Of a DNA stretch of 64,000 nucleotides, positions 51,181 through 59,346 are shown in pieces. The stretch spans positions 1,004,501-1,068,500 of the forward strand of contig NZ_JAUCBS010000013.1 in the NCBI RefSeq assembly GCF_034676705.1, in the 5' to 3' direction. The position numbers were made by a program, and so were the translations under genes. This DNA comes from Gemmobacter sp. (lineage in GTDB: Bacteria > Pseudomonadota > Alphaproteobacteria > Rhodobacterales > Rhodobacteraceae). Below the pieces are notes generated by a model. It saw nothing but the letters and a program-made list of their open reading frames with translations. It ran no database searches and was not told where the DNA came from. The number at the start of each line of letters is the position of its first letter. The stretch's first letter is position 1.

Positions 51181-54030
51181 TCAGGTGCGGGGCATGGTCA
51201 GGCGGACATTGTTGCCGCCGCGCTGATAGCTGAGATCGGCTTGCCCGATGGCGGTCACGCGGCCGCCATCCAGCCGGTCGCCGACCTTGACCCGCACCAG
51301 CCGCCCGCTGCTTTCGCGCACCAGCGCATAGCGGCTGTTCGCGGTGCCGAACACCCCGATCAGGTTGGTGCGGCCCAGGTTCAGCGCGCCGGCGACGGTG
51401 GCCTGGCGGGCAACCGAGGCGCGGGTGGGAATGCTGGGGGCGGCAGCGGGGGTATCGGGTTCGCCATCGTCAAAGGCATCGCCATCGCGGCCGCGCGGGT
51501 CAGCCGGGGCCTGGCGCACGACTGCCGGTTCCGGGGGCGCCACGCGCGGGGTGGCGACGGCGGCGGCCACGGCGGTTTCCACCGCGCGGGTCAGCGCGGC
51601 CGGGCGGGCCGGCGGGCGGCGGGTGGGCGCGACGGCGGCCAGCGTTTCGGCCTGTGCGGCGGTAGATGCGGCGGCGGCGGCCGCAGCGGCGGCTTCGGCC
51701 AGGCGGCGGGTCTGCTGCGCCTCGGCCGCGGCGGTTGCGGCGGCGGCGATGGATCCGGGGCGCACCGGCGGGCGGCGGCTGGCCACGGCCAGCGCCTGGT
51801 CCGAGAATACCGGCAACGCGCCTTCCTGCGCGGCGGCCGGGGCGGCCGGCACCTCGGGCGCCAGCCCGGCCGGGCGGGTGCGCGGGCGGTTGCCGGCAAA
51901 GGTCGTATCGGGCTGGAAGGCGCCGGCAGGTTCCGCCGCCGGGGCGGGCGCAGGCGGCACCACGGCAATCGCGCCGGGGCTGGCCGGGGCAGGTTCCGGC
52001 GCCGGGGCGGCAACCACGGGTTCCGCGCTGGCCGGACGCGCCGGCGGCACGATGGCCGGGCGCCGCGCCATCAGCGTCACGCCATCGGGGGTCACCACGC
52101 CTTCGGGCGTGGGCACGATGCGGCCTTCGGCATCGAACTGATAGAGCGCGCCAAAGGCCGGCAGCACGATGGGCGCCGCCGGGGCCTGATCGCTGTTCGC
52201 GGCCGAAGCGGCAGCCAGCCGGGCCTGCGGCGTCGCTTCCAGCGCCTGATCGGGCAGGGGCAGGGTCAGTTCCTCGACGTTGCCGGCCTCGGGGCCGCGG
52301 GCGGGGGTCGCCACGGCCAGGGGCGCGGTGGCGCCCTGCGGGGCGGGTTCCGGCGTGGCGGCAACCTCGGCCGCCGGGGCGGTCTCGGGGCTGGCGACGG
52401 CTTCGGGTTCCTCGGTGGCGGCCAGGGTTTCGGGGGCGGGTTCGGCGGTGGGGGTCACGGCGCTGGAGGCCTTGGCCAGGCCTGAATCGGCGCTATCGGC
52501 GGCCTCGGCCGCCGACACGGTTTCAGCTGCCGGTTCCGGCGGGGCCGCCGCCTCTTGCGGGGCGTCAAGGAACATCGCCGCCCAGACCGCGACCAGCAGC
52601 AGCAGCGCCAGCAGAACCCCGGTCAACGCCAGCCCCAGATAGCGCGGCTTGCCGCCGACGCGCTGGTGGCGCTGGCCAAAGACGGTCATCGCCTCGGCCT
52701 CGGATTTCGGCAGCGGCAGGTTCGGCTGGCTGGCCGAAGGCGGCAGGGGCGGCGGCGGCGCGGCCGTGACCGGGCGCTGTGCCGGCACCTTGGCCTTGCC
52801 CTTGGCCGTGCGCGACGCCTTGCCAAGCGCCTTCTGCACCTTGTCCGTCAGCTTGGGCACCGGGGCCGCACCGCTGCTGCGCGCCGCCGTCACCGCGCGC
52901 AGCAGCGGCGCGGCCGGGGCGGGGGGCAGGTCGTCATCGCCAGCCGGCAGGGCGGCAACCCGGCGCGGGGCCGCATCGGCCAGCGTCGCCGGCGCCGGGG
53001 TCAACGAGGCGGCCAGCGCGGCCTTGGCCGCCGCCAGCGGATCGGGCTGCGCGGCGGTTTCGGTCGGCCAGTCCGATGGCAGGTCGGCGTCGATGATCAT
53101 CGGCGCCTCGGGCACCGGATCGGGGATCAGTTCCGGCGGCGCAATCTCTGGCAGCGGATCGGCCGGCGGCGGCACCATCTCAGGCTCTGGTGCGGGCAGC
53201 GGCTCGGCAGGGGGCGGCACGGGCAGGGGTTCGGGCACCGGATCGGGCAGCGGCGCTGGTTCGGGTTCCGGTTCCGGCAGCGGCTCGGCGGGCGCCGGCT
53301 CTGGCAGCGGTTCGGGTTCCGGCAGCGGTTCGGGTTCCGGCAGGGGTTCCGGTTCCGGCAGGGGTTCCGGCTCTGGCAGCGGCTCGGGCTCGAACGGAAT
53401 TTCCGGTTCGGGCAGGTCGGCCGGCGCCGATTCTTCGGCCGTCATCTCGGGTTCGGCCAAGCTGGCGGCCGCGCCGGGGACCACGCGGTTGACGATGCGG
53501 ATCGGATCCTGATCGCGCACCACCTTTTCGCCTTCGGCCAGCAGGCCGGGCGCCGCGGCGGTCAGGCCGAACCACGGCTCGGCCGCAAAGCCGCCGGGAT
53601 CGGGCATGGCGACAAAGGACACCGGGTTGAACCCGTGGTCCACCGCGAAGCCTTCGGCCATCTCCAGCGTTTCGCGGGCGACGGCGGCCACCTGCACCAC
53701 ATCGCCGGTGCCCGACCAGTCAAAGGCCAGGTCCGACAGATCATAGGGTGTGCGCCCATCCAGCGCGGCGGCGATCTGCGCCCGGCGCTGTGCCGATTTG
53801 GGGCCGGGGGCATGGGCGGTCAGATACAGGATCTCGCTGTTGGGAATCACCAGCTTGGTGGCGAATCCCTGCGGCTCCAGCCCAAGCGCGGTCCGGCGCA
53901 GATAGGCCAGCGCCTCGGCCAGATCGGGGTCGTCCTGCGCGACCGTTCCAAGGGAATGCCAGCCGGACGGCGTGCGGTGCAGCAGGCCGATGCTGTCGTT
54001 TGCAAGCGTCAAGGCGAAAGAGGGCTTCAT
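51181..54030 (-). CDS. Large single-pass membrane protein with PilM/GspL-like N-terminus and PilP/GspC-like C-terminus
   Basis: The 949-residue protein has four zones. Residues 1-185 form a compact, actin-like cytoplasmic part recalling PilM/GspL (MKPSFALTLANDSIGLLHR; AAALDGRTPYDLSDLAFDW). Residues about 205-330 are Pro/Glu-rich with a reiterated PEPEPLPEPEPL unit. A single membrane helix lies at about 463-490, with its basic side N-terminal. A long Ala/Pro/Glu periplasmic stretch ends in a small folded domain (about 875-949, NLIGVFGTANSRYALVRESSGR). The C-terminal domain resembles the PilP/GspC homology region. No pilus or secretion genes are adjacent. Domain calls are by pattern and the function is unknown. 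Confidence 0.6.
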   Translation of the reverse strand: MKPSFALTLANDSIGLLHRTPSGWHSLGTVAQDDPDLAEALAYLRRTALGLEPQGFATKLVIPNSEILYLTAHAPGPKSAQRRAQIAAALDGRTPYDLSDLAFDWSGTGDVVQVAAVARETLEMAEGFAVDHGFNPVSFVAMPDPGGFAAEPWFGLTAAAPGLLAEGEKVVRDQDPIRIVNRVVPGAAASLAEPEMTAEESAPADLPEPEIPFEPEPLPEPEPLPEPEPLPEPEPLPEPEPLPEPAPAEPLPEPEPEPAPLPDPVPEPLPVPPPAEPLPAPEPEMVPPPADPLPEIAPPELIPDPVPEAPMIIDADLPSDWPTETAAQPDPLAAAKAALAASLTPAPATLADAAPRRVAALPAGDDDLPPAPAAPLLRAVTAARSSGAAPVPKLTDKVQKALGKASRTAKGKAKVPAQRPVTAAPPPPLPPSASQPNLPLPKSEAEAMTVFGQRHQRVGGKPRYLGLALTGVLLALLLLVAVWAAMFLDAPQEAAAPPEPAAETVSAAEAADSADSGLAKASSAVTPTAEPAPETLAATEEPEAVASPETAPAAEVAATPEPAPQGATAPLAVATPARGPEAGNVEELTLPLPDQALEATPQARLAAASAANSDQAPAAPIVLPAFGALYQFDAEGRIVPTPEGVVTPDGVTLMARRPAIVPPARPASAEPVVAAPAPEPAPASPGAIAVVPPAPAPAAEPAGAFQPDTTFAGNRPRTRPAGLAPEVPAAPAAAQEGALPVFSDQALAVASRRPPVRPGSIAAAATAAAEAQQTRRLAEAAAAAAAAASTAAQAETLAAVAPTRRPPARPAALTRAVETAVAAAVATPRVAPPEPAVVRQAPADPRGRDGDAFDDGEPDTPAAAPSIPTRASVARQATVAGALNLGRTNLIGVFGTANSRYALVRESSGRLVRVKVGDRLDGGRVTAIGQADLSYQRGGNNVRLTMPRT

Positions 54031-54186
54031 GCGTCCACTGTAACCATGGTCGGGCGGCCGGGCGACAGCTTAGGTCGCATGCCCCGCTTCCTATAGCAGG
54101 AAATCGCCGAATGAAAGGAAATCCGCCACGATTTCCTTGAACTGCCGCCTCACAAGTCTGAAATCGGGTCCAGAAGGAGCTTCATC

Positions 54187-54909
54187 ATGCGATTGACAAA
54201 GGTTTCCATGCTGGCCGCCGGATTGGCCTCGGCGCTGGCGGTGCAGATGGCGGCGCTGACCGCGCTGGCCGAAACGGCGAAAAGCCGCATCACCGTGACG
54301 GGCGAGGGCCGCGTGGATGCCCGCCCCGACATGGCCGTGATCACGCTGGGCGTGGCCACCCAGGGCGATACCGCCGCCGCCGCGCTGGCGGAAAACAGCC
54401 GCCGCCTGGCTGCCGTTCTGGCCCAGCTGAAGGCCGCCGGCGTGGCCGAACGCGATCTCCAGACCTCGGGCCTCAGCCTGGGGCCGCGGATGGACTATTC
54501 CCGCGAAGGCCAGCCGCCCAAGGTGGTGGGCTATGAGGCGTCGAACATGGTCACCGTGCGGGTGCGCGACCTGACGGCGCTGGGGGGGATCCTTGACAAG
54601 GCGGTCGGCGACGGGGCGAACACCTTTCACGGGCTCAGCTTTGGCCTGACCGATGCGACGGCTGCGCTGGATGCGGCGCGGGTTTCGGCGGTGAAAGAGG
54701 CCGCGCGCAAGGCCGCCATGATGGCGGGCGCCGCCGGCGTGGCGCTGGGGCCGGTGATCGAGATGACCGAAAGCGGTGGCGCCCCCGACCCGATGCCGAT
54801 GTATCGCAAGGGCGCCGTCGCCATGGCCGCCGAAGCGGTTCCGGTCGAGGGGGGCGAGGTGAGCTATGCGGTGAACGTGACCGTCACCTGGGAACTGGCC
54901 ACGCCCTGA
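54187..54909 (+). CDS. SIMPL domain-containing periplasmic protein (DUF541 family)
   Basis: The 240-residue protein starts behind AGAAGGAG with a Sec signal peptide (MRLTKVSMLAAGLASALAVQMAALTALA). It has the SIMPL fold with ITVTGEGRVDARPDMAVITLGV near 35-56, and NMVTVRVRDLTALGGILDKAVGDGAN near 120-145. E. coli YggE, a member, lowers oxidative stress, but the molecular role is unsettled. It stands alone before the IS-rich zone. Confidence 0.88.
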   Translation: MRLTKVSMLAAGLASALAVQMAALTALAETAKSRITVTGEGRVDARPDMAVITLGVATQGDTAAAALAENSRRLAAVLAQLKAAGVAERDLQTSGLSLGPRMDYSREGQPPKVVGYEASNMVTVRVRDLTALGGILDKAVGDGANTFHGLSFGLTDATAALDAARVSAVKEAARKAAMMAGAAGVALGPVIEMTESGGAPDPMPMYRKGAVAMAAEAVPVEGGEVSYAVNVTVTWELATP

Positions 54910-54917
54910 CGACAGGC

Positions 54918-54950
54918 GCGCGCCCCGGGGGCATGATCGCCCGGGCGCGC
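54918..54950 (+). terminator. Candidate terminator hairpin after the SIMPL gene
   Basis: An 11-bp GC stem (GCGCGCCC-CGGG with CCCGGGCGCGC, one bulged C) starts nine bases after the stop. No T-run follows. Confidence 0.4.
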
Positions 54951-55040
54951 CCCGCCACCGGGGTCTTGTGTCCGGCCCGTCATCCTGACCGGATCGACAT
55001 TCGGAACTTCGGGCGCCCACGGGCCTTGGCGCCCGCCCCC

Positions 55041-55399
55041 TCACCAGTCACCTGGGATCGAAGTTCGGTTCATTGTCTTGAGGCAGAAGCGTTTTGCAGA
55101 AGCCACGATTTCGTCGACAGTTCTGACCCATCTGCATGGCTTTGGATCGTCGTTGTGAGTTGCGAAGAAGGTCATGATGCCAGCTTCCAGCTCCGCAACT
55201 GATCGATGCCCGCCGCGTTGGATTTGTTTGCGAGTCAGTTCGGTGAACCACGTTCGATCTGGTTCAGCCAACTGGCCGAGGTTGGCGTGACATGGACATG
55301 CCAGTGCGGGCGACGGGCCAGCCATGCCTTCACCTTTGGCGTCTTGTGGGTGGCGTAGTTATTCATCACCAGATGACCGATATGCCAATCGACAGGGTA
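55041..55399 (-). pseudogene. IS630-family transposase remnant (C-terminal part)
   Basis: Two overlapping frames give the C-terminal third of an IS630 transposase. The first has HLVMNNYATHKTPKVKAWL and HWHVHVTPTSASWLNQIER; the second has TWFTELTRKQIQRGGHRSV to KTMNRTSIPGDW. A frameshift at about 55265 separates them. The N-terminal two thirds, including the first catalytic Asp, are absent. The catalytic DDE protein is not functional. It marks the left edge of the accessory zone. Confidence 0.85.
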
Positions 55400-55456
55400 C
55401 AGGACGCGCATGGCTGGGCCTCGGACTGGTTGACAGGTAGGGTTTGGGATGAATAT

Positions 55457-55493
55457 AAACTATATGGGTATTCTATAGATACTCGTATAGTTT
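55457..55493. promoter_or_regulatory. 37-bp palindromic operator before the WYL regulator gene
   Basis: Perfect outer arms AAACTATA (55457-55464) and TATAGTTT (55486-55493), and inner arms GTAT (55468-55471) and ATAC (55479-55482), share one centre at 55475. The segment is far more AT-rich than its surroundings and ends 18 bases before the start of the WYL gene. It is very likely an autoregulatory operator overlapping the promoter. Confidence 0.72.
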
Positions 55494-55511
55494 GCATTCT
55501 GATGGCGTGTA

Positions 55512-56453
55512 ATGCTGAAATGGGGTGTCGAGCGGCGGCTGGAGTTCATTGAATTCCGCCTGTTCTGGGAGGGTGGTGTCAACCGATCCGACCTGATCGA
55601 TACCTTTGGCGTCTCGGTGCCGCAGGCCTCCAAGGATCTGACCCATTATCAGGAGCGCGCACCCCACAACGCGATATATGACAAAAGCGCGCGTCGTTAT
55701 GTGGCGGGGCCGGAGTTTCGGCCTGTGTTTCTGGACCCTGATCCCGATGCCTACCTCATGCGCCTGCGAACGCTGGCCGAAGGGGTGGTCGAGGCCGGGT
55801 CCAGCTGGCTCTCTGCACCACCCGAGATGGATATTGCGCTGACGCCCCGCCGCAAGGTGGATGCTGGGGTGCTGCGCGCCATTCTCGCGGCGATCCGTGG
55901 GGGGCAATCGCTGGATGTCCGTTATCAGTCGATGAGCAGGGATCGCCCGGATCCGGCCTGGCGCAGGATCACCCCCCATGCCTTTGGCCATGACGGGTTC
56001 CGCTGGCATGCCCGTTCCTGGTGTCATGAGACCGGGCGGTTCAAGGATTTCCTTCTACCGCGAATTCTGGAGATCGGGGTGACCTCCACGCCCGGTGCCG
56101 ACGGGGGGCAGGATCGGTTGTGGCATGAGGCGTTCGACATCATACTCGTTCCCCATCCCGGGCTGTCGCCGGGGCAGCAGGCCGTGGTAGCGAAAGATTA
56201 CGATATGGAAGGCGGGCGGTCGGTGCTGACCGTCCGCTATGCGATGCTGTTTTATGTGATGCGCCGTTTGGGGCTGCTGGAGGATGCAAGGGGGCGTGAT
56301 CCTCGCACACAGCATATCGTGGCCGAGAATGCACCTGAACTCGCTGCCGCGTTTGCGCGGGCGCAGCACGAGTTCGATGGACTCTGTTGCACAAATCGGC
56401 TGCTGACTGTCCTTCCCCTTTCCCTGGGCAGACTTATCCCGCGACCTCTGTGA
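55512..56453 (+). CDS. WYL domain-containing transcriptional regulator (BrxR/CapW-like), 3' end replaced by IS
   Basis: The native part is 289 residues. A winged helix at 1-65 (RRLEFIEFRLFWEGGVNRSDLIDTFGVSVPQASKDL) is followed by a WYL domain at about 125-205 (VRYQSMS; ITPHAFGHDGFRWHARSWC) and a C-terminal extension. The IS5-family element enters exactly at codon 290, so the last 24 residues (LCCTNRLLTV...) are IS-encoded and the true end is lost. Such WYL repressors sit at the head of phage-defence operons (BREX, CBASS). There is no clear ribosome site, and in-frame TGA lies just upstream, so ATG 55512 is the first start. A 37-bp palindrome lies upstream. Confidence 0.8.
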   Translation: MLKWGVERRLEFIEFRLFWEGGVNRSDLIDTFGVSVPQASKDLTHYQERAPHNAIYDKSARRYVAGPEFRPVFLDPDPDAYLMRLRTLAEGVVEAGSSWLSAPPEMDIALTPRRKVDAGVLRAILAAIRGGQSLDVRYQSMSRDRPDPAWRRITPHAFGHDGFRWHARSWCHETGRFKDFLLPRILEIGVTSTPGADGGQDRLWHEAFDIILVPHPGLSPGQQAVVAKDYDMEGGRSVLTVRYAMLFYVMRRLGLLEDARGRDPRTQHIVAENAPELAAAFARAQHEFDGLCCTNRLLTVLPLSLGRLIPRPL

Positions 56454-57430
56454 CGGGGATGCCGAGCGCGGTGAAGCCATTGAGCACGGCAACCCTGACC
56501 TGGAACTCCGCAACCTGACGGTCGAAGTCTCGGGCGGACAGGCGCTGACCCAGCAGCTTGACGCAGTGCATCTTGGTTTCGGCGCGGCTTCGGCGGTGAT
56601 AGCCGCTCCATCGTCGCCAGATGGTCCGCCCGACGCGCTTCGATGTGCGCAGGATTTCGTTGCGCGCGACAGCACCGGGGGTGTCTGGCTTCCAGGGCTT
56701 GGCGTTCTTGCGGGGCGGTATGATCGCCGCCGCGCCACGGGCCGCGATGGCGTCATGGCACTTGCGGGTGTCGAAGGCGCCGTCGGCGGTGACAGTGGCG
56801 ATCTCCTGCTCGGGAGGGATCTGGCCCAGCAGTTCGGGCAGCATGGGCGCGTCGCCCACGTCGCTGGTGGTGAACTCGGCCGCCCGGATTTCTAGGGATT
56901 TCTCGTCGATCCCGATGTGGATCTTGCGCCAAACCCGGCGTTTGGTGCCTCCATGCTTGCGGGCGTTCCATTCCCCTTCGCCCTCGACCTTGATCCCGGT
57001 GCTGTCCACCAGCAGGTGCAACGGGTCGTTGGAACCCCGGTAGGGAATGTTCACCTTCAACGCCTTCTGGCGGCGGCTGAGCGTGCTGAAGTCGGGCACG
57101 GCCCAGTCCAGGCCGATCAGGCGCAGGAGGCTCTCAACAAACCCGGTTGTCTGTCGAAGCGCCATGCCGAACAGAACCTTCATCGTCAGGCAGGTTTGGA
57201 TGGCGGCATCACCATAGGCGGGCTGCCGCCCGCGCTTGCCGGTCGGTGCGGCTTCCCATGTCATGGCGGGATCGAACCAGATCGTCAGCGAGCCGCGGCG
57301 CTTCAGCGCTTCATTGTAGGCCGGCCAGTTCCTGGTCTTGTAGGTCGGAGGTGTCGGTCTGCTCATGCCTCACAGCTACCATGCTGGATTCACGAGATGA
57401 ATCCCTCACAGGATTTGTGCAACAGAGCCC
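56379..57430 (-). mobile_element. IS5-family insertion sequence (IS903/IS1182-like ends), intact
   Basis: The element is about 1052 bp with terminal inverted repeats GGNCTCTGTTGCACAAATC at 56379-56397 and 57412-57430 (one mismatch). It encodes one intact transposase on the minus strand. The flanking bases (GAGTTCGAT on the left, TTGCGGATC on the right) are not a duplication, so the flanks were probably not contiguous when it inserted, or a later deletion occurred between two copies. Confidence 0.85.
56434..57366 (-). CDS. IS5 family transposase
   Basis: The 310-residue DDE transposase has an IS5 N-terminal domain (YNEALKRRGSLTIWFDPAM) and the catalytic Asp residues in LLVDSTGIKVEGEGEW (about 119) and TVTADGAFDTRKC (about 192). 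The catalytic Glu lies in the YHRRSRAETKMHC stretch near 266. All catalytic residues are present and the frame is intact, so the element may be active. The stop lies 55 bases inside the left inverted repeat. Confidence 0.93.
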   Translation of the reverse strand: MSRPTPPTYKTRNWPAYNEALKRRGSLTIWFDPAMTWEAAPTGKRGRQPAYGDAAIQTCLTMKVLFGMALRQTTGFVESLLRLIGLDWAVPDFSTLSRRQKALKVNIPYRGSNDPLHLLVDSTGIKVEGEGEWNARKHGGTKRRVWRKIHIGIDEKSLEIRAAEFTTSDVGDAPMLPELLGQIPPEQEIATVTADGAFDTRKCHDAIAARGAAAIIPPRKNAKPWKPDTPGAVARNEILRTSKRVGRTIWRRWSGYHRRSRAETKMHCVKLLGQRLSARDFDRQVAEFQVRVAVLNGFTALGIPVTEVAG

Positions 57431-58153
57431 TTGCGGATCGACAGCACGTTTGATGCGGCCGATTTCCATTACGTTACGCAAGACGGATCGAAGAGGGCGG
57501 TCACCACGCTGGAGGAGGAGGAGTTCCCGCAATTCTATCATCGGCGGCCTGCTGATGCGGACAGCATCATCGAAGAGGCCAAGCCGGAAGCTGCGGCCCC
57601 ACTTGTTGCCGCTGCGGTGTCTGTTCCGACGCCGCGTGCCACTGCACCCGCCGTCTTTGTTCCCAAAGCGGGCCATGTGGTGTTCACGGAAAACCGCAAG
57701 GGGATCAGCTTTGACAAGATCTTCGGGCCCTGGACGGATGGGGCGCGCAAAATCACCGTTACCGACCCCTATATCCGCAAGTTCCATCAGGCCCGGAACG
57801 TGATGGAACTGATCGAAATGCTGATCCGCCGCAAAGCGCCGGAAGATCAGGTGGCGGTGCATCTTGTCACAGCTCCGGATGACGGGAACATCCAGGAACA
57901 GCGTGAATGCCTGGATGGCATTGCCGAGGCCTGCAGCGGAACCGGCGTGGATTTCACCTGGGCCTTTGATGGCACCGGAGGGCTGCATGCACGCGATATC
58001 ACCACGGATACCGGCTGGAAGATGGTCCTTGATCGTGGTCTCGACATTTTCCAGCCTACTCCGCGCAAGCTGAACGGGTTCTCTTTGGGCGAGCGTATGC
58101 AGGATTACCGCATGATACGCAGTTTCTATGTGACCTACGTCAAGGCTTCCTGA
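57431..58153 (+). pseudogene. C-terminal fragment of an MIT_C (phospholipase D-like) domain protein
   Basis: The open frame begins exactly at the IS boundary (TTG at 57431) and runs 240 residues to a natural stop. The first 45 residues (RIDSTFDAADFHYVTQDGS, then TLEEEEFPQFYHRRP) belong to an upstream domain that is lost. After a Pro/Ala linker a domain starts near residue 83 (VVFTENRKGISFDKIFGPW). It contains ITVTDPYIRKFHQARN near 108-123 and GLHARDITTDTGWKMVLDRGLDIFQ near 185-209, which matches the MITD1 C-terminal fold. In bacteria such domains occur at the ends of larger ATPase-type proteins. It has no start signal of its own and is probably silent. Confidence 0.65.
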
Positions 58154-58206
58154 CTACGGACACTTCTATTCTTCTTTATGGTGGTTTGATGCCTGGGGCC
58201 TTCCTA

Positions 58207-59060
58207 GGTTCAGGACCCATTGATCAACTTCTTGCGGCATGCTTCAGGCTCCGCAAGGAGACTGACCGATGAGCAACCTTTTCTGGCTGACCGACGCGCA
58301 GATGGCGCGGCTTCAACCCTTCTTCCCCAAGAGCCACGGCAAGCCGCGCGTCGATGACCGGCGAGTGTTGAGCGGCATAATCTTCATCAATCGCAATGGC
58401 TTGCGGTGGCGCGATGCGCCAAGGGAGTATGGCCCGCCGAAGACCCTCTACAACCGCTGGAAACGGTGGAGCGACAGAGGTGTCTTCGCCCGGATGATGG
58501 ATGGTCTGGCCGCCGAAGCCGCCGTTCCGAAGGCGGTGATGATCGACGCGACTTATCTCAAGGCACACCGCACGGCGACCTGCCTGCGGTCGAAAAGGGG
58601 GGGGCCGGGCGACCAGAGGGGCCGTCTGATCGGCCGAACGAAGGGCGGCATGAACACCAAGCTGCACGCCGTCGCCGACGCCGACGGTCGGCCGATCCGC
58701 TTCTTCATGACCGCAGGCCAGGTCAGCGACTACACGGGTGCGGCGGCCCTGCTGGGCAGCCTGCCAAAGGCGGAGTGGTTGCTGGCCGACCGGGGCCATG
58801 ACGCCGACTGGTTCAGGGAAGCGTTGAGAGACAAAGGGATAAAGCCCTGCATCCCCGGCCGGAAGTCACGCGGCAAACCCGTCAAGCATGACAAGCGCCG
58901 CTACAAACGCCGTAACCGGATCGAGATCATGTTCGGGCGGCTCAAGGACTGGCGACGGGTCGCAACGCGATACGACCGGTGCCCGAAGGTCTTCCTATCC
59001 GCCATCGCCCTCGCCGCTACCGTCATGTTCTGGCTATAAAGCGAGAACGAGTCCTGTCCC
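58207..59060 (+). mobile_element. IS5-family (IS427-type) insertion sequence, intact
   Basis: The element is 854 bp with imperfect ends: left GGTTCAGGACCCATT, right (reversed) GGGACAGGACTCGTT. It is flanked by TA on both sides, consistent with a two-base target duplication. It carries one uninterrupted transposase gene. It lies 53 bases after the MIT_C fragment. Confidence 0.75.
58269..59039 (+). CDS. IS5 family transposase (IS427 group)
   Basis: The 256-residue transposase has the DUF4096-type N-terminus (MSNLFWLTDAQMARLQPFFP), catalytic Asp in MIDATYLKAHRTA (about 98), Asp in LLADRGHDADWF (about 175) and Glu in RYKRRNRIEIMFGRLKDWRR near 220. Relatives often need a programmed -1 frameshift between two frames, but this one is a single frame. 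It starts eight bases after CAAGGAG. All catalytic residues are present. Confidence 0.92.
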   Translation: MSNLFWLTDAQMARLQPFFPKSHGKPRVDDRRVLSGIIFINRNGLRWRDAPREYGPPKTLYNRWKRWSDRGVFARMMDGLAAEAAVPKAVMIDATYLKAHRTATCLRSKRGGPGDQRGRLIGRTKGGMNTKLHAVADADGRPIRFFMTAGQVSDYTGAAALLGSLPKAEWLLADRGHDADWFREALRDKGIKPCIPGRKSRGKPVKHDKRRYKRRNRIEIMFGRLKDWRRVATRYDRCPKVFLSAIALAATVMFWL

Positions 59061-59346
59061 TAACATGCTTCCAGAACATCTCAGACAGGGTGGACCCACC
59101 AAGGAAGTCCGCTCCTCATCGCCAAGGTCCATCGCGGCCTATGCCCGTCCCCGAATGCCCATCCCCTGATTTGCCTCACACCAAGGATGGCAAATTCAGT
59201 TCCAGGTGACGAGGGCATCGGCAAACTTGCCCCACCCCCCTCTGGACGCGGAAACCCGATTGCGGCTAGAAGACCCTGCAGGCCGCGTCCTGCCCCGCCC
59301 GCGGCTGGCCCGGTCCATCCGGCCTCGACGGCAGGCAGGACCGGAT
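59061..59346. other. Intergenic segment between IS and tRNA-Ser
   Basis: No gene can be supported in these 286 bases. They are presumably the native upstream region and promoter of tRNA-Ser plus remains of the accessory zone. No clear promoter boxes were recognised. Confidence 0.4.

Noticed and set aside
56370..57440. Nine-base target duplication around the IS5 element
   Set aside because: The flanking nine-mers differ, and no shorter direct repeat flush with the inverted repeats was found.
57431..58153. Naming the MIT_C fragment as BrxL
   Set aside because: The BrxL ends I can recall are Lon S16-like rather than MIT_C, so the defence link rests on the WYL neighbour only.
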